The notes beneath the pieces were generated by a model. The model ran no database searches. It was not told the DNA's origin and worked only from the letters and a program-made list of their open reading frames with translations. Of a DNA stretch of 64,000 nt, positions 8,160 to 16,488 are shown piece after piece. The stretch is taken from assembly GCF_950101795.1 (NCBI RefSeq), contig NZ_CATNLZ010000010.1, positions 1-64,000 of the forward strand, given 5' to 3'. Position numbers and translations under genes: made by a program. Each line of letters starts with the position of its first letter. Positions within the stretch are counted from its first letter, which is position 1. Source of the DNA: Nocardioides sp. T2.26MG-1 (GTDB taxonomy: Bacteria; Actinomycetota; Actinomycetes; Propionibacteriales; Nocardioidaceae).

Positions 8160-9005
8160 TCACCCCCCGGCGGGACGGGAGCCGACGGCCCGCACCAGCG
8201 CCAGCGCGTCCTCGACGCTGCCGGTGACGTCGCGGATCGGGAACAGGGTGGCGCGCACCACCCGGTCCGCGTCGACGACCAGCGTCAGCCGCTTGAGGCG
8301 GGTGGCGCCCGCGTGGCGGAAGGTCGGGAGCCGCAGGGCGGTCGCGAGGCCGAGGTCGGCGTCGGAGACCAGCGGGAACTGGATCCGGTTCTCCTCGGCG
8401 AACCTCGCCTGCTCCTCGGGCCGCTGGGTGCTGACGCCGACGACGGCGGCGCCGAGCTCGGCGAATTCGCCCAGCCGGTCGCGGAAGGTGCAGGACTCGA
8501 GCGTGCAGCCGGGTCCTCCCGTCACGGCGTCGATCGCCGGCAGCGAGGATCCCGGGTAGCAGTAGACGACGGTGTACGCCGCATCGGTGATCGGGTCGTC
8601 GCTCAGCGGCGGGACCCGGGTGCCGACCAGTCCTGCGACACGGTGCGACTCGGCGCTGTCGGCCGGGGCGGTGGCCGTCGTCGTACCGTCGCCGAGCAGC
8701 CAGGTGTCGCCCCATTCCTGGAGGGCGGCAAGCACCGGCAAGGTCGCGCGGCCGCGCTCGGTGAGCCGGTACTCGAATCGGTCAGGTCGCTCCTGGTAGC
8801 GGACCCGCTCGAGGACCTGGGCCTCGACCAGTGCGACCAGTCGTTGCGCGAGCACCTTGCGGGAGATGCCGCTCTCGGCGAGCAGTCGCTCGAACCGGCC
8901 GCGGCCGCGGGCGACGTCCCGCAGGACGAGGACCGACCAGGCGTCCCCGAGGACGGCGAGGGCGTGGGCCACCCCGCAGTCGTCATCGGGGATGCGCGCC
9001 GCCAT
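8160..9005 (-). CDS. HxlR-type regulator fused to a peroxiredoxin
   Basis: The protein has 281 residues. Residues about 1-105 are an HxlR winged helix (CGVAHALAVLGDAWSVLVLRD, FERLLAESGISRKVLAQRL, YRLTERG). Residues about 125-275 are a PrxQ/BCP-like thioredoxin fold with VVYCYPGSS, the peroxidatic and resolving Cys pair in GCTLESCTFRD, VVGVSTQ and FPLVSDADLGLATAL. The fusion suggests a one-component peroxide or redox sensor whose oxidation state changes DNA binding (inference). It is divergent from an MFS gene, with an inverted repeat between them. Confidence 0.88.
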   Translation of the reverse strand: MAARIPDDDCGVAHALAVLGDAWSVLVLRDVARGRGRFERLLAESGISRKVLAQRLVALVEAQVLERVRYQERPDRFEYRLTERGRATLPVLAALQEWGDTWLLGDGTTTATAPADSAESHRVAGLVGTRVPPLSDDPITDAAYTVVYCYPGSSLPAIDAVTGGPGCTLESCTFRDRLGEFAELGAAVVGVSTQRPEEQARFAEENRIQFPLVSDADLGLATALRLPTFRHAGATRLKRLTLVVDADRVVRATLFPIRDVTGSVEDALALVRAVGSRPAGG

Positions 9006-9018
9006 GCCGACATCCTAG

Positions 9019-9043
9019 AGTGCGTTTCTCATCGAAACTGACT
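9019..9043. promoter_or_regulatory. inverted repeat, probable operator of the HxlR-Prx protein
   Basis: The 25 bases from 9019 to 9043 form two half-sites, AGTGCGTTTC and GAAACTGACT, around TCATC. Eight of the ten positions pair. The site lies in the 49-bp gap between the divergent ATG at 9005 and GTG at 9055, where a regulator would control both genes. HxlR proteins typically bind such imperfect palindromes next to their own gene. Confidence 0.55.
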
Positions 9044-9054
9044 GGGAGGCGGCC

Positions 9055-10209
9055 GTGCGGCACGTGCCAAGGGTGGTGTGGGCGCTCGCGGTGGCGCGCT
9101 TCGTGAGCTCGAGCAGCTCCTACGTGATGCTGTTCTTGACGCTCTACCTCACCGGGCCGCGTGACCTGCCGATCACCGGCGCGGGCCTGCTCGCCGGTGC
9201 CTCCGGGCTCGGCTTCCTCGTCGGGAACTTCACCGGGGGCCGGTGGGGTGACCGGCACGGTCACCGACGCGTGCTCCTGAGCACGTCGATCCTCTCGGGA
9301 CTGGTGGTGACGGCGGTACCGTGGCTGCCGCTGGCGGCGCTGGTGGTGACGCTGCCCTGCAGCACCTACCTCTCCGCGGTGGCGGGGGTGTCGACCGGCG
9401 CGCTGGTCGCGCTGGCTGTCCCGCGCGGGGACCGGCGTACGTCGGTGGCGATCGGACGGGCCGCCTCCAACGCCGGCTTCGTGCTCGGCCCGCCGCTGGG
9501 CGCCCTGCTCGTGGCGCACAGCTACGACGCACTGTTCGTCGTCGACGGTGTGCTGACGGCGGTGGTCGCGGTCGCGGTGACGGCCGCGCTGCCCCGCGAC
9601 GAGCCCGTCGCGGCGGCAGACGGGGGCCCAGGTCTGTGGAGTGCGCTCCGCGCCGACCGCGCGCTGGTGACGCTGCTGACCGCGGTCGTCCTGGTCGACC
9701 TGGTCTACCGGCAGCTCTACACGACGCTGCCGGTGCACCTGCACGACGCCGGCCGGCCGGTCGCCCTCTACACGACGCTGCTCGCGGTCGGGTCGGGGTT
9801 GATCCTGCTGCTCGAGGTCCCGGTCGCGTTGGCGCTCCGGAACCGCTCGGCGTACCCCATCATCGCGGCCGGCTACGCGCTGGTCGGGGTCGGCGCCGCC
9901 ATGTTCGCCCTCCCAGTCACCGTGGCCGGCGCCCTGCTCGCCATGGTCGTCCTCACCGGGGGCGAGATCCTCTACAAGACGACCGCGACCGCGCATGTCC
10001 TGGACTCGGCGCCCGACCATCTGGTCGGCCAGTACCAGGGCCTCTACACCGGTGCCTCGACCAGCGGCTCGCTGCTCGCCGGGCCGGTCGGCGGCGCGGT
10101 GTACGCCCTGGCTCCGGACGTGCTTTGGCCCCTGTGCGGCGTGCTGTGCCTGGCGGCCGCGGGGCTGGTGCTCAGCTCGGCTCGGCGAACCCCGGCAGCG
10201 ACTCGGTGA
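9055..10209 (+). CDS. MFS transporter
   Basis: The protein has 384 residues and about 12 hydrophobic segments. The loop 2-3 motif GGRWGDRHGHRRVLL is the standard MFS motif A. The GTG start follows GGGAGGCGGCC. The substrate is unknown; the divergent HxlR-peroxiredoxin gene and the shared operator suggest it may be induced by an oxidant or a small toxic molecule (inference). Its 3' end overlaps the convergent UbiB-like gene by 38 bp. Confidence 0.88.
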   Translation: MRHVPRVVWALAVARFVSSSSSYVMLFLTLYLTGPRDLPITGAGLLAGASGLGFLVGNFTGGRWGDRHGHRRVLLSTSILSGLVVTAVPWLPLAALVVTLPCSTYLSAVAGVSTGALVALAVPRGDRRTSVAIGRAASNAGFVLGPPLGALLVAHSYDALFVVDGVLTAVVAVAVTAALPRDEPVAAADGGPGLWSALRADRALVTLLTAVVLVDLVYRQLYTTLPVHLHDAGRPVALYTTLLAVGSGLILLLEVPVALALRNRSAYPIIAAGYALVGVGAAMFALPVTVAGALLAMVVLTGGEILYKTTATAHVLDSAPDHLVGQYQGLYTGASTSGSLLAGPVGGAVYALAPDVLWPLCGVLCLAAAGLVLSSARRTPAATR

Positions 10210-11509
10210 GGATCTGCCGGAACGGCGCCTCGCACTCCAGCTGGCACAGCACGCCGACGCCGGCGAGCCAGGTGCGGTGGATGAGCAGGTACGACGGCGG
10301 CAGGTTGATCTTCATGCCGACGGTGTACGACGGGTCACGGGGGTCGTTGATGCGGGCGAACTGGCTGCGCATCCACTCCCGCGAGAACCGGAACCGCTCG
10401 ACCTTGGTGGGCTCCACGAACGGCGCCAGGTAGTCCAGCAGCTGGTGGGGGTCGACCTTGATCCGGTCCTTGATGAACCCCTCGCGGCGCAGCCCGTCGA
10501 GCAGCTCGTCGGGGTCCTCGATCGCCGCGACGCGCAGCAGCCGGCCCATCGCCTCGGGCAGCCCCTGCTCGGGCAGCCGCGCGACCGCGCCGAAGTCGAG
10601 CACGCCGAGCCGGCCGGGTGAGCCGTCGGGCCGCGGCAGGACCCGGTAGTTGCCGGGGTGCGGGTCGGCGTGCAGCATGCCGGTGCGGGCCGGCCCCGAG
10701 AACAGGAACTTCACCAGCAGCTCGCCGTAGTGGTCGCGCTCCTCCTGGGTGCCGCCGGCGATGATCGAGGCCAGGGAGGCGGGGCTCTCCAGCCACTCGG
10801 TGACCAGCACGGTGTCGCCGACGGCCACCACGTCGGGCACCACGATCTCGGGGTCGTCGCGGAACGCCGCGGCGAACGCCGCCTGCGCCTGCGCCTCGAG
10901 CTGGTAGTCGAGCTCGTCCTCGGCGCGCGCCTGCAGCTCGGCGACCAGCGGCTTGAGGTCGAGGCCCGGCACCAGCGGCGCGGCGGTGCGGGCGACCCGG
11001 GAGAGCGCGCGCAGGTCGGCGTGCAGCGCGTCGGCCGCGCCGGGGTACTGCACCTTCACGGCCACCTCGCGGCCGTCGTGCCAGCGGCCCTGGTGGACCT
11101 GGCCGATCGAGGCCGCGGCGGTCGGCCCGCCGTCGAGCCAGACCAGCTGCTCGCGCCAGTCGGGTCCGAGGTCGTGCTCCAGGATGTCGCGGACGGTCTG
11201 GGTGGGCATCGGGGGTGCGGCGTCCTGGAGCCGGGTGAGGTGCTCCCGGTAGGGGCCCGCGACCGCCTCGGGGAGCGCCGACTCCATGATCGAGAGCATC
11301 TGCCCGACCTTCATCGCGCCGCCCTTGAGCTCGCCGAGCGTGCGGAACAGCTGCTCGGCGGTGCGCTGCTGGATGTCGGTCATCACCGCGTCGGCCGACG
11401 CGCCGCCGATCCGCCGGCCGAGGCCGACCGCGCTCCGCCCGGCGTACCCCAGCGGCAGGGCGGCGAGCCTCGCCGTCCGGGCCACTGCCTTGCGGGGGAG
11501 CTCGGTCAC
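10172..11509 (-). CDS. ABC1/UbiB-family atypical kinase-like protein
   Basis: The protein has 445 residues with a GTG start (VTELPRKAVARTARLAALPL). Family hallmarks in order are ELKGGAMKVGQMLSIMESAL (KxGQ), AAASIGQVHQ, VAVKVQYPG, VTEWLESPASL, MLHADPHPGNY and LGVLDFGAVARLP. UbiB proteins help quinone or lipid metabolism through an ATPase-like activity; this member's substrate is not known. No quinone biosynthesis gene is adjacent. Confidence 0.9.
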   Translation of the reverse strand: MTELPRKAVARTARLAALPLGYAGRSAVGLGRRIGGASADAVMTDIQQRTAEQLFRTLGELKGGAMKVGQMLSIMESALPEAVAGPYREHLTRLQDAAPPMPTQTVRDILEHDLGPDWREQLVWLDGGPTAAASIGQVHQGRWHDGREVAVKVQYPGAADALHADLRALSRVARTAAPLVPGLDLKPLVAELQARAEDELDYQLEAQAQAAFAAAFRDDPEIVVPDVVAVGDTVLVTEWLESPASLASIIAGGTQEERDHYGELLVKFLFSGPARTGMLHADPHPGNYRVLPRPDGSPGRLGVLDFGAVARLPEQGLPEAMGRLLRVAAIEDPDELLDGLRREGFIKDRIKVDPHQLLDYLAPFVEPTKVERFRFSREWMRSQFARINDPRDPSYTVGMKINLPPSYLLIHRTWLAGVGVLCQLECEAPFRQILTESLPGFAEPS

Positions 11510-11579
11510 CCGGTCATTGTCCCCGACGAGCGAAACCCGCGAGCGGCATGGGCGCGGCGCGCCGGGGTACGGTCCCCCG

Positions 11580-13166
11580 GTGAGCCGGGAGTACGACGCC
11601 GTCGTCGTCGGCGCCGGGCCCAACGGGCTGGTCGCCGCCAACCATCTCGTCGACCGGGGCTGGTCGGTCCTGGTGCTCGAGGCGCAGCCGGACGTCGGTG
11701 GCGCGGTCGCCAGCGACCGCGCCGTGCACCCCGACTTCGTGCACGACACGTTCAGCGCGTTCTACCCCCTCGCGGCGGTGTCCCCGGCGATCCAGGGCTT
11801 CGGCCTCGAGCGCCACGGCCTGCGCTGGACGCACGCCCCGGCCGTGCTCGGCCACCACCTCCCCTCCGGTGCGTGGGCGATCCTGCACCGCGACCGCGAG
11901 GTGACCGCCGGGCTCCTGGACGCCCAGCACCCCGGCGACGGCGAGGCCTGGCTCGCGCTGTGTGCCGACTGGGACCGGATCGGGGACGCGGTCGTCGCCG
12001 GCCTGCTGACGCCGTTCCCGCCGGTCCGACCCGCTCTCGCGGCGCTGCCCCGGCTGCGCTCGGTCGGCGGCCTGCGCTTCGTCCGCGAGCTGCTGACCCC
12101 GGCCGCGGAGCTGGGCCGGCACCGGTTCGGCGGCGAGGCCGCCCGGATCCTGCTGGCGGGCAACGCCGGCCACGCCGACATCCCGCTGAGCGCCCCGGGC
12201 TCGGGGCTGATGGCGCTGATGATGAGCATGCTCGGCCAGACGGTCGGCTTCCCGGTGCCGGTCGGCGGCGCGGGCGAGCTGGCGCAGGCGCTCGCGCGCC
12301 GGCTGCGGACGGCGGGGGCGGACCTCCACTGCGACAGCGAGGTCACCGCGATCGAGGTCGCGAGCGGCCGGGCGGTCGCGGTGCGCACCGCGACCGGCGA
12401 GCGGTACGCCGCCCGGCACGCGGTGATCGCGGACGTCGCCGCGACCAGCCTCTACGGCCGGCTGCTCCCCGCGGACGCCCTGCCCCGGCGCACGCGGGAG
12501 GCGATGCGGTCCTTCGAGATGGACCCCGGGACGGTCAAGGTGGACTGGGCCCTCTCCGGGCCGGTGCCGTGGCGGGACGCCCCGCCGTACGCCCCGGGCA
12601 CGCTCCACGTCGCCGACTCCGTCGAGGAGATCGCCGAGGCGATGCAGCAGGTGGGGTCGCGGACCATCCCGGCGTCGCCGTTCCTGCTCGCCGGGCAGAT
12701 GACCACGACCGACCCGTCCCGCTCACCGGCGGGCACGGAGTCGCTGTGGGCCTACACGCACGTCCCGCAGGACACCGCGCGCGACGCCGGCGACGGCACG
12801 GTGCGCGGCGTCTGGGACGAGGCCGACTGCGAGCGGTTCGCCGACCGCATCCAGGCGCGCCTGGAGCGGCTGGCGCCGGGGTTCGGCTCCCGGGTGCTCG
12901 CCCGGCGGGTGCTCGGGCCGCGCGAGCTGGAGGCGCGCGACGCCAACCTGGTCGGCGGCGGCCTCAACGGCGGTACGGCGCAGCTGCACCAGCAGCTGGT
13001 GTTCCGCCCCGTGCCCGGCCTGGGCCGGGCCGAGACCCCCGTGCGCGGTCTCTACCTGGGCTCGGCGGCCGCGCACCCCGGTGGTGGGGTGCACGGCGCG
13101 CCCGGCACGAACGCCGCGCGCGCCGCGGTCGCCCACCGCCGCGCGCGGTTCCTCGTGCGCCGCTGA
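11580..13166 (+). CDS. FAD-dependent phytoene-desaturase-like oxidoreductase (PYROXD2 type)
   Basis: The protein has 528 residues with a GTG start at 11580 (VSREYDAVVVGAGPNGLVAA). The FAD-binding GAGPNGL motif opens the protein. GGAVASDRAVHPDF, PVPVGGAGELAQALARRL and the C-terminal GLYLGSAAAHPGGGVHGAPG are typical of the NAD(P)/FAD oxidoreductase group that includes PYROXD2 and carotenoid desaturases. No carotenoid cluster is near, so the substrate is unknown. Longer open frames upstream overlap the UbiB gene and were not used. Confidence 0.88.
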   Translation: MSREYDAVVVGAGPNGLVAANHLVDRGWSVLVLEAQPDVGGAVASDRAVHPDFVHDTFSAFYPLAAVSPAIQGFGLERHGLRWTHAPAVLGHHLPSGAWAILHRDREVTAGLLDAQHPGDGEAWLALCADWDRIGDAVVAGLLTPFPPVRPALAALPRLRSVGGLRFVRELLTPAAELGRHRFGGEAARILLAGNAGHADIPLSAPGSGLMALMMSMLGQTVGFPVPVGGAGELAQALARRLRTAGADLHCDSEVTAIEVASGRAVAVRTATGERYAARHAVIADVAATSLYGRLLPADALPRRTREAMRSFEMDPGTVKVDWALSGPVPWRDAPPYAPGTLHVADSVEEIAEAMQQVGSRTIPASPFLLAGQMTTTDPSRSPAGTESLWAYTHVPQDTARDAGDGTVRGVWDEADCERFADRIQARLERLAPGFGSRVLARRVLGPRELEARDANLVGGGLNGGTAQLHQQLVFRPVPGLGRAETPVRGLYLGSAAAHPGGGVHGAPGTNAARAAVAHRRARFLVRR

Positions 13167-13178
13167 GCCCAGGTTCCG

Positions 13179-13655
13179 TCAGACCCCGGTCGGGGTGTCC
13201 GTCGGGGTGTCCGTCGGGGTGTCCGTCGGGGTGTCCGTCGGGGTGTCCATCGGGGTGTCCGTCGGGGTCGGTGTCTCGGTGGTCGTGCCCTGGCACGCGT
13301 CGAGCCGAGCCTGGGCCTTGGTGAGGCGCTGCCGCTGGGCCTTCTTCACGTGCGCGGCCTTGGCCTCGGCCGCCTTCGCCTTCGCCAGGGCACGAGCCGC
13401 GGCTCCCTTCTCGCGGCCGGTGGCCTCGGCCAGGTCCGCGGCGGCCTCCACGGCAGCCGCGTGCTTGCGCTCGAAGACCGCGGCGACCCGGGCCAGCGCG
13501 TCCTCCGCCTTGGCGACCTGGGCGGTCTGCCGGGCGCACGAGGCGGCCGGGTTGCCGCCGTCGCCGGCGCTCGCGACGGCCACCGCGCCGGCAGCGCCTG
13601 CGGTGAGCACGACGGTGGTGGCCGCGGCCGCGACGGTGCGTGTGATGTGTCCCAT
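13179..13655 (-). CDS. small secreted coiled-coil protein with a TDTP-repeat tail
   Basis: The protein has 158 residues from ATG 13655, which follows AAGGGCACC. The start MGHITRTVAAAATTVVLTAG and AAGAVAVASA form a signal peptide. An Ala/Lys/Glu-rich coiled-coil follows (about residues 45-125, AKAEDALARVAAVFERKHAA), with single Cys residues on either side (SCARQ and DACQG). The last 30 residues are TPTD-type repeats encoded by a 12-bp tandem repeat. No known domain is recognised; a cell-envelope or surface role is plausible. Confidence 0.75.
   Translation of the reverse strand: MGHITRTVAAAATTVVLTAGAAGAVAVASAGDGGNPAASCARQTAQVAKAEDALARVAAVFERKHAAAVEAAADLAEATGREKGAAARALAKAKAAEAKAAHVKKAQRQRLTKAQARLDACQGTTTETPTPTDTPMDTPTDTPTDTPTDTPTDTPTGV
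13189..13260. repeat. 12-bp tandem repeat inside the coding region
   Basis: Six consecutive copies of GTCGGGGTGTCC (one with A at the first base) encode the TDTP tail of the secreted protein on the minus strand. The unit keeps the frame, so copy-number changes would only lengthen or shorten the tail. Confidence 0.9.
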
Positions 13656-13745
13656 GTGGTGCCCTTCTGCAGATGTCCCCCGACACGGTGTGCCTCCGTG
13701 GCACACACTGAGCGCTTCGGCCAGGGGACGGGTCTACTTGAGGGG

Positions 13746-13777
13746 CAGGGGACCTGCCCGATCGGGCAGGTCCCCTG
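13746..13777. terminator. 32-bp perfect palindrome, original terminator of pspC
   Basis: The arm CAGGGGACCTGCCC, the centre GATC and the complementary arm form an uninterrupted 32-bp palindrome. It lies between the secreted protein gene and the IS element. Joining the two flanks of the IS puts this hairpin about 10 bp after the reconstructed pspC stop codon, so it was probably the pspC terminator, now 1.4 kb away. Confidence 0.7.
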
Positions 13778-13810
13778 GGGCAAGGCTCAGGCGCTGGGTG
13801 AGGTCGGCGG

Positions 13811-15231
13811 GGTCAAGTCCGCTGGGGTGGTGTACGAGGTGATCCCTCGGTTGGGTGTGTCGGTCAGGCCGTGAGGGCCTGGAGTTCGTGCTCGGGCACC
13901 TCCTCGGTGTGGTCGGTGTCGAGGGCCTGTGCTCGGGTGAGGACGTCGAGTCCGAGGTAGCGGCGGCCCTCGGTCCATTCGTCGTGCTGCTCGGCCAGGA
14001 CGGCGCCGACGAGGCGGATGATGCTGGCGCGGTCGGGGAAGATGCCGACCACGTCGGTGCGGCGGCGGATCTCGCGGTTGAGGCGCTCGTTGGGGTTGTT
14101 GGACCAGATCTGGCGCCAGATCTCCTTGGGGAACGGCGTGAACGCGAGGATGTCCGCACGAGCGCCGTCGAGGTGCTCGGCCACGGCGGGCAGCTTCTCG
14201 GTCAGGGCGTCGACGACCCGGTCGAACTGGGCGTGCACCGCCTCGGCGTCGGGTTGGTCGTAGATCGAGTGCAGCAGCGCCTTGACCCACGGCCACGAGC
14301 TCTTCGGGGTCGCTGACATCAGGTTCGCTGCGTAGTGGGTCCTGCAGCGCTGCCAGCCCGCGCCCGGGATCGTGGCTGCGATGGCGGCGACCAGGCCGGC
14401 GTGGGCATCTGAGGTGACGAGCTTGACCCCGGCCAGGCCGCGGGCGGTCAGGTCGCGGAAGAACGCGAGCCAGCCGGCGCCGTCCTCGCTGGTGGTGACC
14501 TGCACGCCGAGGATCTCGCGGTGCCCGTCAGCGTTGACACCTGTCGCCACGAGCACGTGCACCGGCACCACCCGGCCGCCTTCGCGGACCTTGAGCACCA
14601 ACGCGTCGGCGGCGACGAACGTGAACGGGCCGGCCTCCTCCAGGCGGCGGGTGCGGAACTCTTCGACGTGCTCGTCGAGTTCACGTGCCATCACCGAGAC
14701 CTGCGACTTGGACAGTCCCGTGATCCCCAGCGTCTGGACCAGCTTGTCCATCCGACGCGTCGAGACACCGAGCAGGTAGCAGGTCGCCACCACCGACGTC
14801 AGCGCCCGTTCGGCACGCTTGCGGCGCTCGAGCAGCCACTCGGGATACAGCGACCCGGTCCGCAGCTTCGGCACGGCGACGTCGAGGGTGCCGACGCGGG
14901 TGTCGAGGTCGCGGTGGCGGTAGCCGTTGCGGGAGTTGACCCGCTCCGGGCTCCGCTCGCCGAACCCGGCACCGCACACCGCGTCGGCCTGGGCAGAGAG
15001 CAGCGCGTTGACGAACGTGGTGAGCAGATCCCGCATCAGGTCAGGGCTCGCCTGGGACAGCTGCTCGTCGAGGAAGCGGGCAGGGTCGATACTGGGTACA
15101 GCGGTCATCGTCGTGGTTCCTTCTTCGAGTCGGTTTTCGCAGATCACTCGAAGGATCCACCCGGTGGCCGCGCCTACGTTGGAGGCACGCGCTCACTCAG
15201 GTCGTCGTACACCACTCTGCTGGACTCCACT
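13811..15231 (-). mobile_element. IS256-family insertion sequence with terminal inverted repeats and 8-bp target duplication
   Basis: The element is about 1.42 kb with one transposase gene. The left end (13811-13837) and the right end read inward (15231-15205) share AGTCC and GTGGTGTACGA at the same spacing, giving imperfect inverted repeats of about 27 bp. The bases just outside are GTCGGCGG on both sides (13803-13810 and 15232-15239), the expected target-site duplication for this family. The matching duplication suggests a fairly recent insertion. It has landed in the 3' end of pspC. Confidence 0.88.
13864..15108 (-). CDS. IS256-family transposase
   Basis: The protein has 414 residues from ATG 15108 with GAAGGAA upstream. 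It opens MTAVPSIDPARFLDEQLSQA. The mutator-type DDE residues are visible in FVAADALVLKV, LVTSDAHAGLVAAI and WSNNPNERLNREIRRRTDVV. The CRTHYAANL block matches the family's conserved Cys-x2-His stretch. Length and frame look intact, so the element may still be able to move. Confidence 0.93.
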   Translation of the reverse strand: MTAVPSIDPARFLDEQLSQASPDLMRDLLTTFVNALLSAQADAVCGAGFGERSPERVNSRNGYRHRDLDTRVGTLDVAVPKLRTGSLYPEWLLERRKRAERALTSVVATCYLLGVSTRRMDKLVQTLGITGLSKSQVSVMARELDEHVEEFRTRRLEEAGPFTFVAADALVLKVREGGRVVPVHVLVATGVNADGHREILGVQVTTSEDGAGWLAFFRDLTARGLAGVKLVTSDAHAGLVAAIAATIPGAGWQRCRTHYAANLMSATPKSSWPWVKALLHSIYDQPDAEAVHAQFDRVVDALTEKLPAVAEHLDGARADILAFTPFPKEIWRQIWSNNPNERLNREIRRRTDVVGIFPDRASIIRLVGAVLAEQHDEWTEGRRYLGLDVLTRAQALDTDHTEEVPEHELQALTA

Positions 15232-15491
15232 GTCGGCGGGCTGGGCGGGGTGTACTGGTTCGGCGGCCCGTAGGTCACGTACTCCTCCGACGGCATCAGG
15301 ATCCACAGGATCGGGTAGATCAGCAGCTGGCTGCCGGGCAGCACCATCAGCACCAGCACGAACAGGATCCGGGCCGGCCACGGGTCGAGGCCGAAACGGC
15401 GGCCCAGACCGGCGCAGACGCCGCCCAGGACCCGCCCGTCCCGCGGCCGGATCAGCCCGTTGCCGGCGAAGGTCTGGTGGATGTCGTTCAT
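15174..15491 (-). CDS. PspC-domain membrane protein with a C-terminus rewritten by an IS
   Basis: The protein has 105 residues, MNDIHQTFAGNGLIRPRDGR. The PspC core RVLGGVCAGLGRRFGLDPWPARILF is followed by one hydrophobic hairpin (VLVLMVLPGSQLLIYPILWI). The last 18 residues after PPSPPT come from the end of the IS element. Without the insertion the frame would have ended SPPTSPSA and stop near 13787, just before the palindromic terminator. PspC proteins sense envelope stress; the altered tail lies beyond the conserved domain, so function may survive. Confidence 0.85.
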   Translation of the reverse strand: MNDIHQTFAGNGLIRPRDGRVLGGVCAGLGRRFGLDPWPARILFVLVLMVLPGSQLLIYPILWILMPSEEYVTYGPPNQYTPPSPPTVESSRVVYDDLSERVPPT

Positions 15492-15714
15492 CGTGGTGCA
15501 CTTCCTCTGGTGTGACTCTGGTGGGTTCCGGGGGTTCGCCCCGCTACCTCCACTGTGCGCCGGCGACAGCGATCGGCACATCGGGTGCCACCCTGCCCCG
15601 ACCCTGACCTCGTCGCCCGCCCGGCTCGGGGTGGGGCGCCCGGGACCCGCGACCCCGGCCCGCCGGGCACTTGTCCTCTGGCGCACCGGGCGGGTCACGG
15701 GACAGGTTCGAGGG

Positions 15715-16479
15715 ATGGAAGGGGTGGCGGAGCCCCGCCCAGCGGTCGACGCGCGAGCGGGCAGCGAGGGGACCAGGATCGACCTGGACGGCGTGTGCCG
15801 GTACTTCCAGGTCGGCGACACGGTGGTCAAGGCGCTCGACGACGTGAACCTGCACGTCGACGAGTCCGCGTTCGTGGTGGCGCTCGGAGCGTCGGGCTCG
15901 GGCAAGACCACGCTGTTGAACCTGATCGGCTCCCTGGACGCGCCCACGGCCGGGACGGTCCGGCTCGCCGGGGTCGAGCTGACCACCGCGTCCCGGGCCG
16001 AGCGCACCCGCGCCCGGCGCAGCACGGTCAGCTTCATCTTCCAGAGCTTCAACCTGTTCCCGGGGCTCACGGCCCTGGAGAACGTCCAGTTCGGCGCCGA
16101 CGTCGCCGGGCGGGACGCACCCGAGACGGTGGCGCGCCAGGTCCTCGAGAGCGTGGGGCTCGGCGACCGGGCGCGCCACTTCGCCCACCAGCTCTCCGGC
16201 GGAGAGCAGCAGCGGGTGGCGATCGCCCGCGCGCTGGCCACCGGCAACCCGATCCTGCTGGCCGACGAGCCCACCGGCGAGCTCGACTTCCACACCGGCG
16301 TGCAGATCCTGGAGCTGCTGCGCGCGCAGGCCGAGGCGGGCAAGACGGTGATCGTCGTGACCCACAACCGTGAGATCTCGCGCGTCGCCGACCGGGTGAT
16401 CGAGCTCTCCAGCGGTCGGATCGTCGCCGACCACCGGCCGGTCGGCGGCCCGGCCGCCATCGCGGACCTGCACTGGTAG
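15715..16479 (+). CDS. ABC transporter ATP-binding protein, LolD/MacB type
   Basis: The protein has 254 residues. Walker A GASGSGKTTLLNLIG, Q-loop FIFQSFNLFPGLTALENV, signature LSGGEQQRVAIARALA and Walker B ILLADEPTGELD are all intact. Text such as VCRYFQVGDTVVKALDDVN is typical of ATPases paired with FtsX-like permeases. The partner permease starts 9 bp downstream. These two-gene systems export or extract lipids, peptides or lipoproteins; the substrate here is unknown. Confidence 0.92.
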   Translation: MEGVAEPRPAVDARAGSEGTRIDLDGVCRYFQVGDTVVKALDDVNLHVDESAFVVALGASGSGKTTLLNLIGSLDAPTAGTVRLAGVELTTASRAERTRARRSTVSFIFQSFNLFPGLTALENVQFGADVAGRDAPETVARQVLESVGLGDRARHFAHQLSGGEQQRVAIARALATGNPILLADEPTGELDFHTGVQILELLRAQAEAGKTVIVVTHNREISRVADRVIELSSGRIVADHRPVGGPAAIADLHW

Positions 16480-16488
16480 GCGTCGACC

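Noticed and set aside
13746..13777. The palindrome around GGGGACCTGCCC as a DosR-like box
   Set aside because: It contains GGGGACC and GGTCCCC, but the halves are about 14 bp apart instead of adjoining, and it lies at gene ends. A terminator explains it better.
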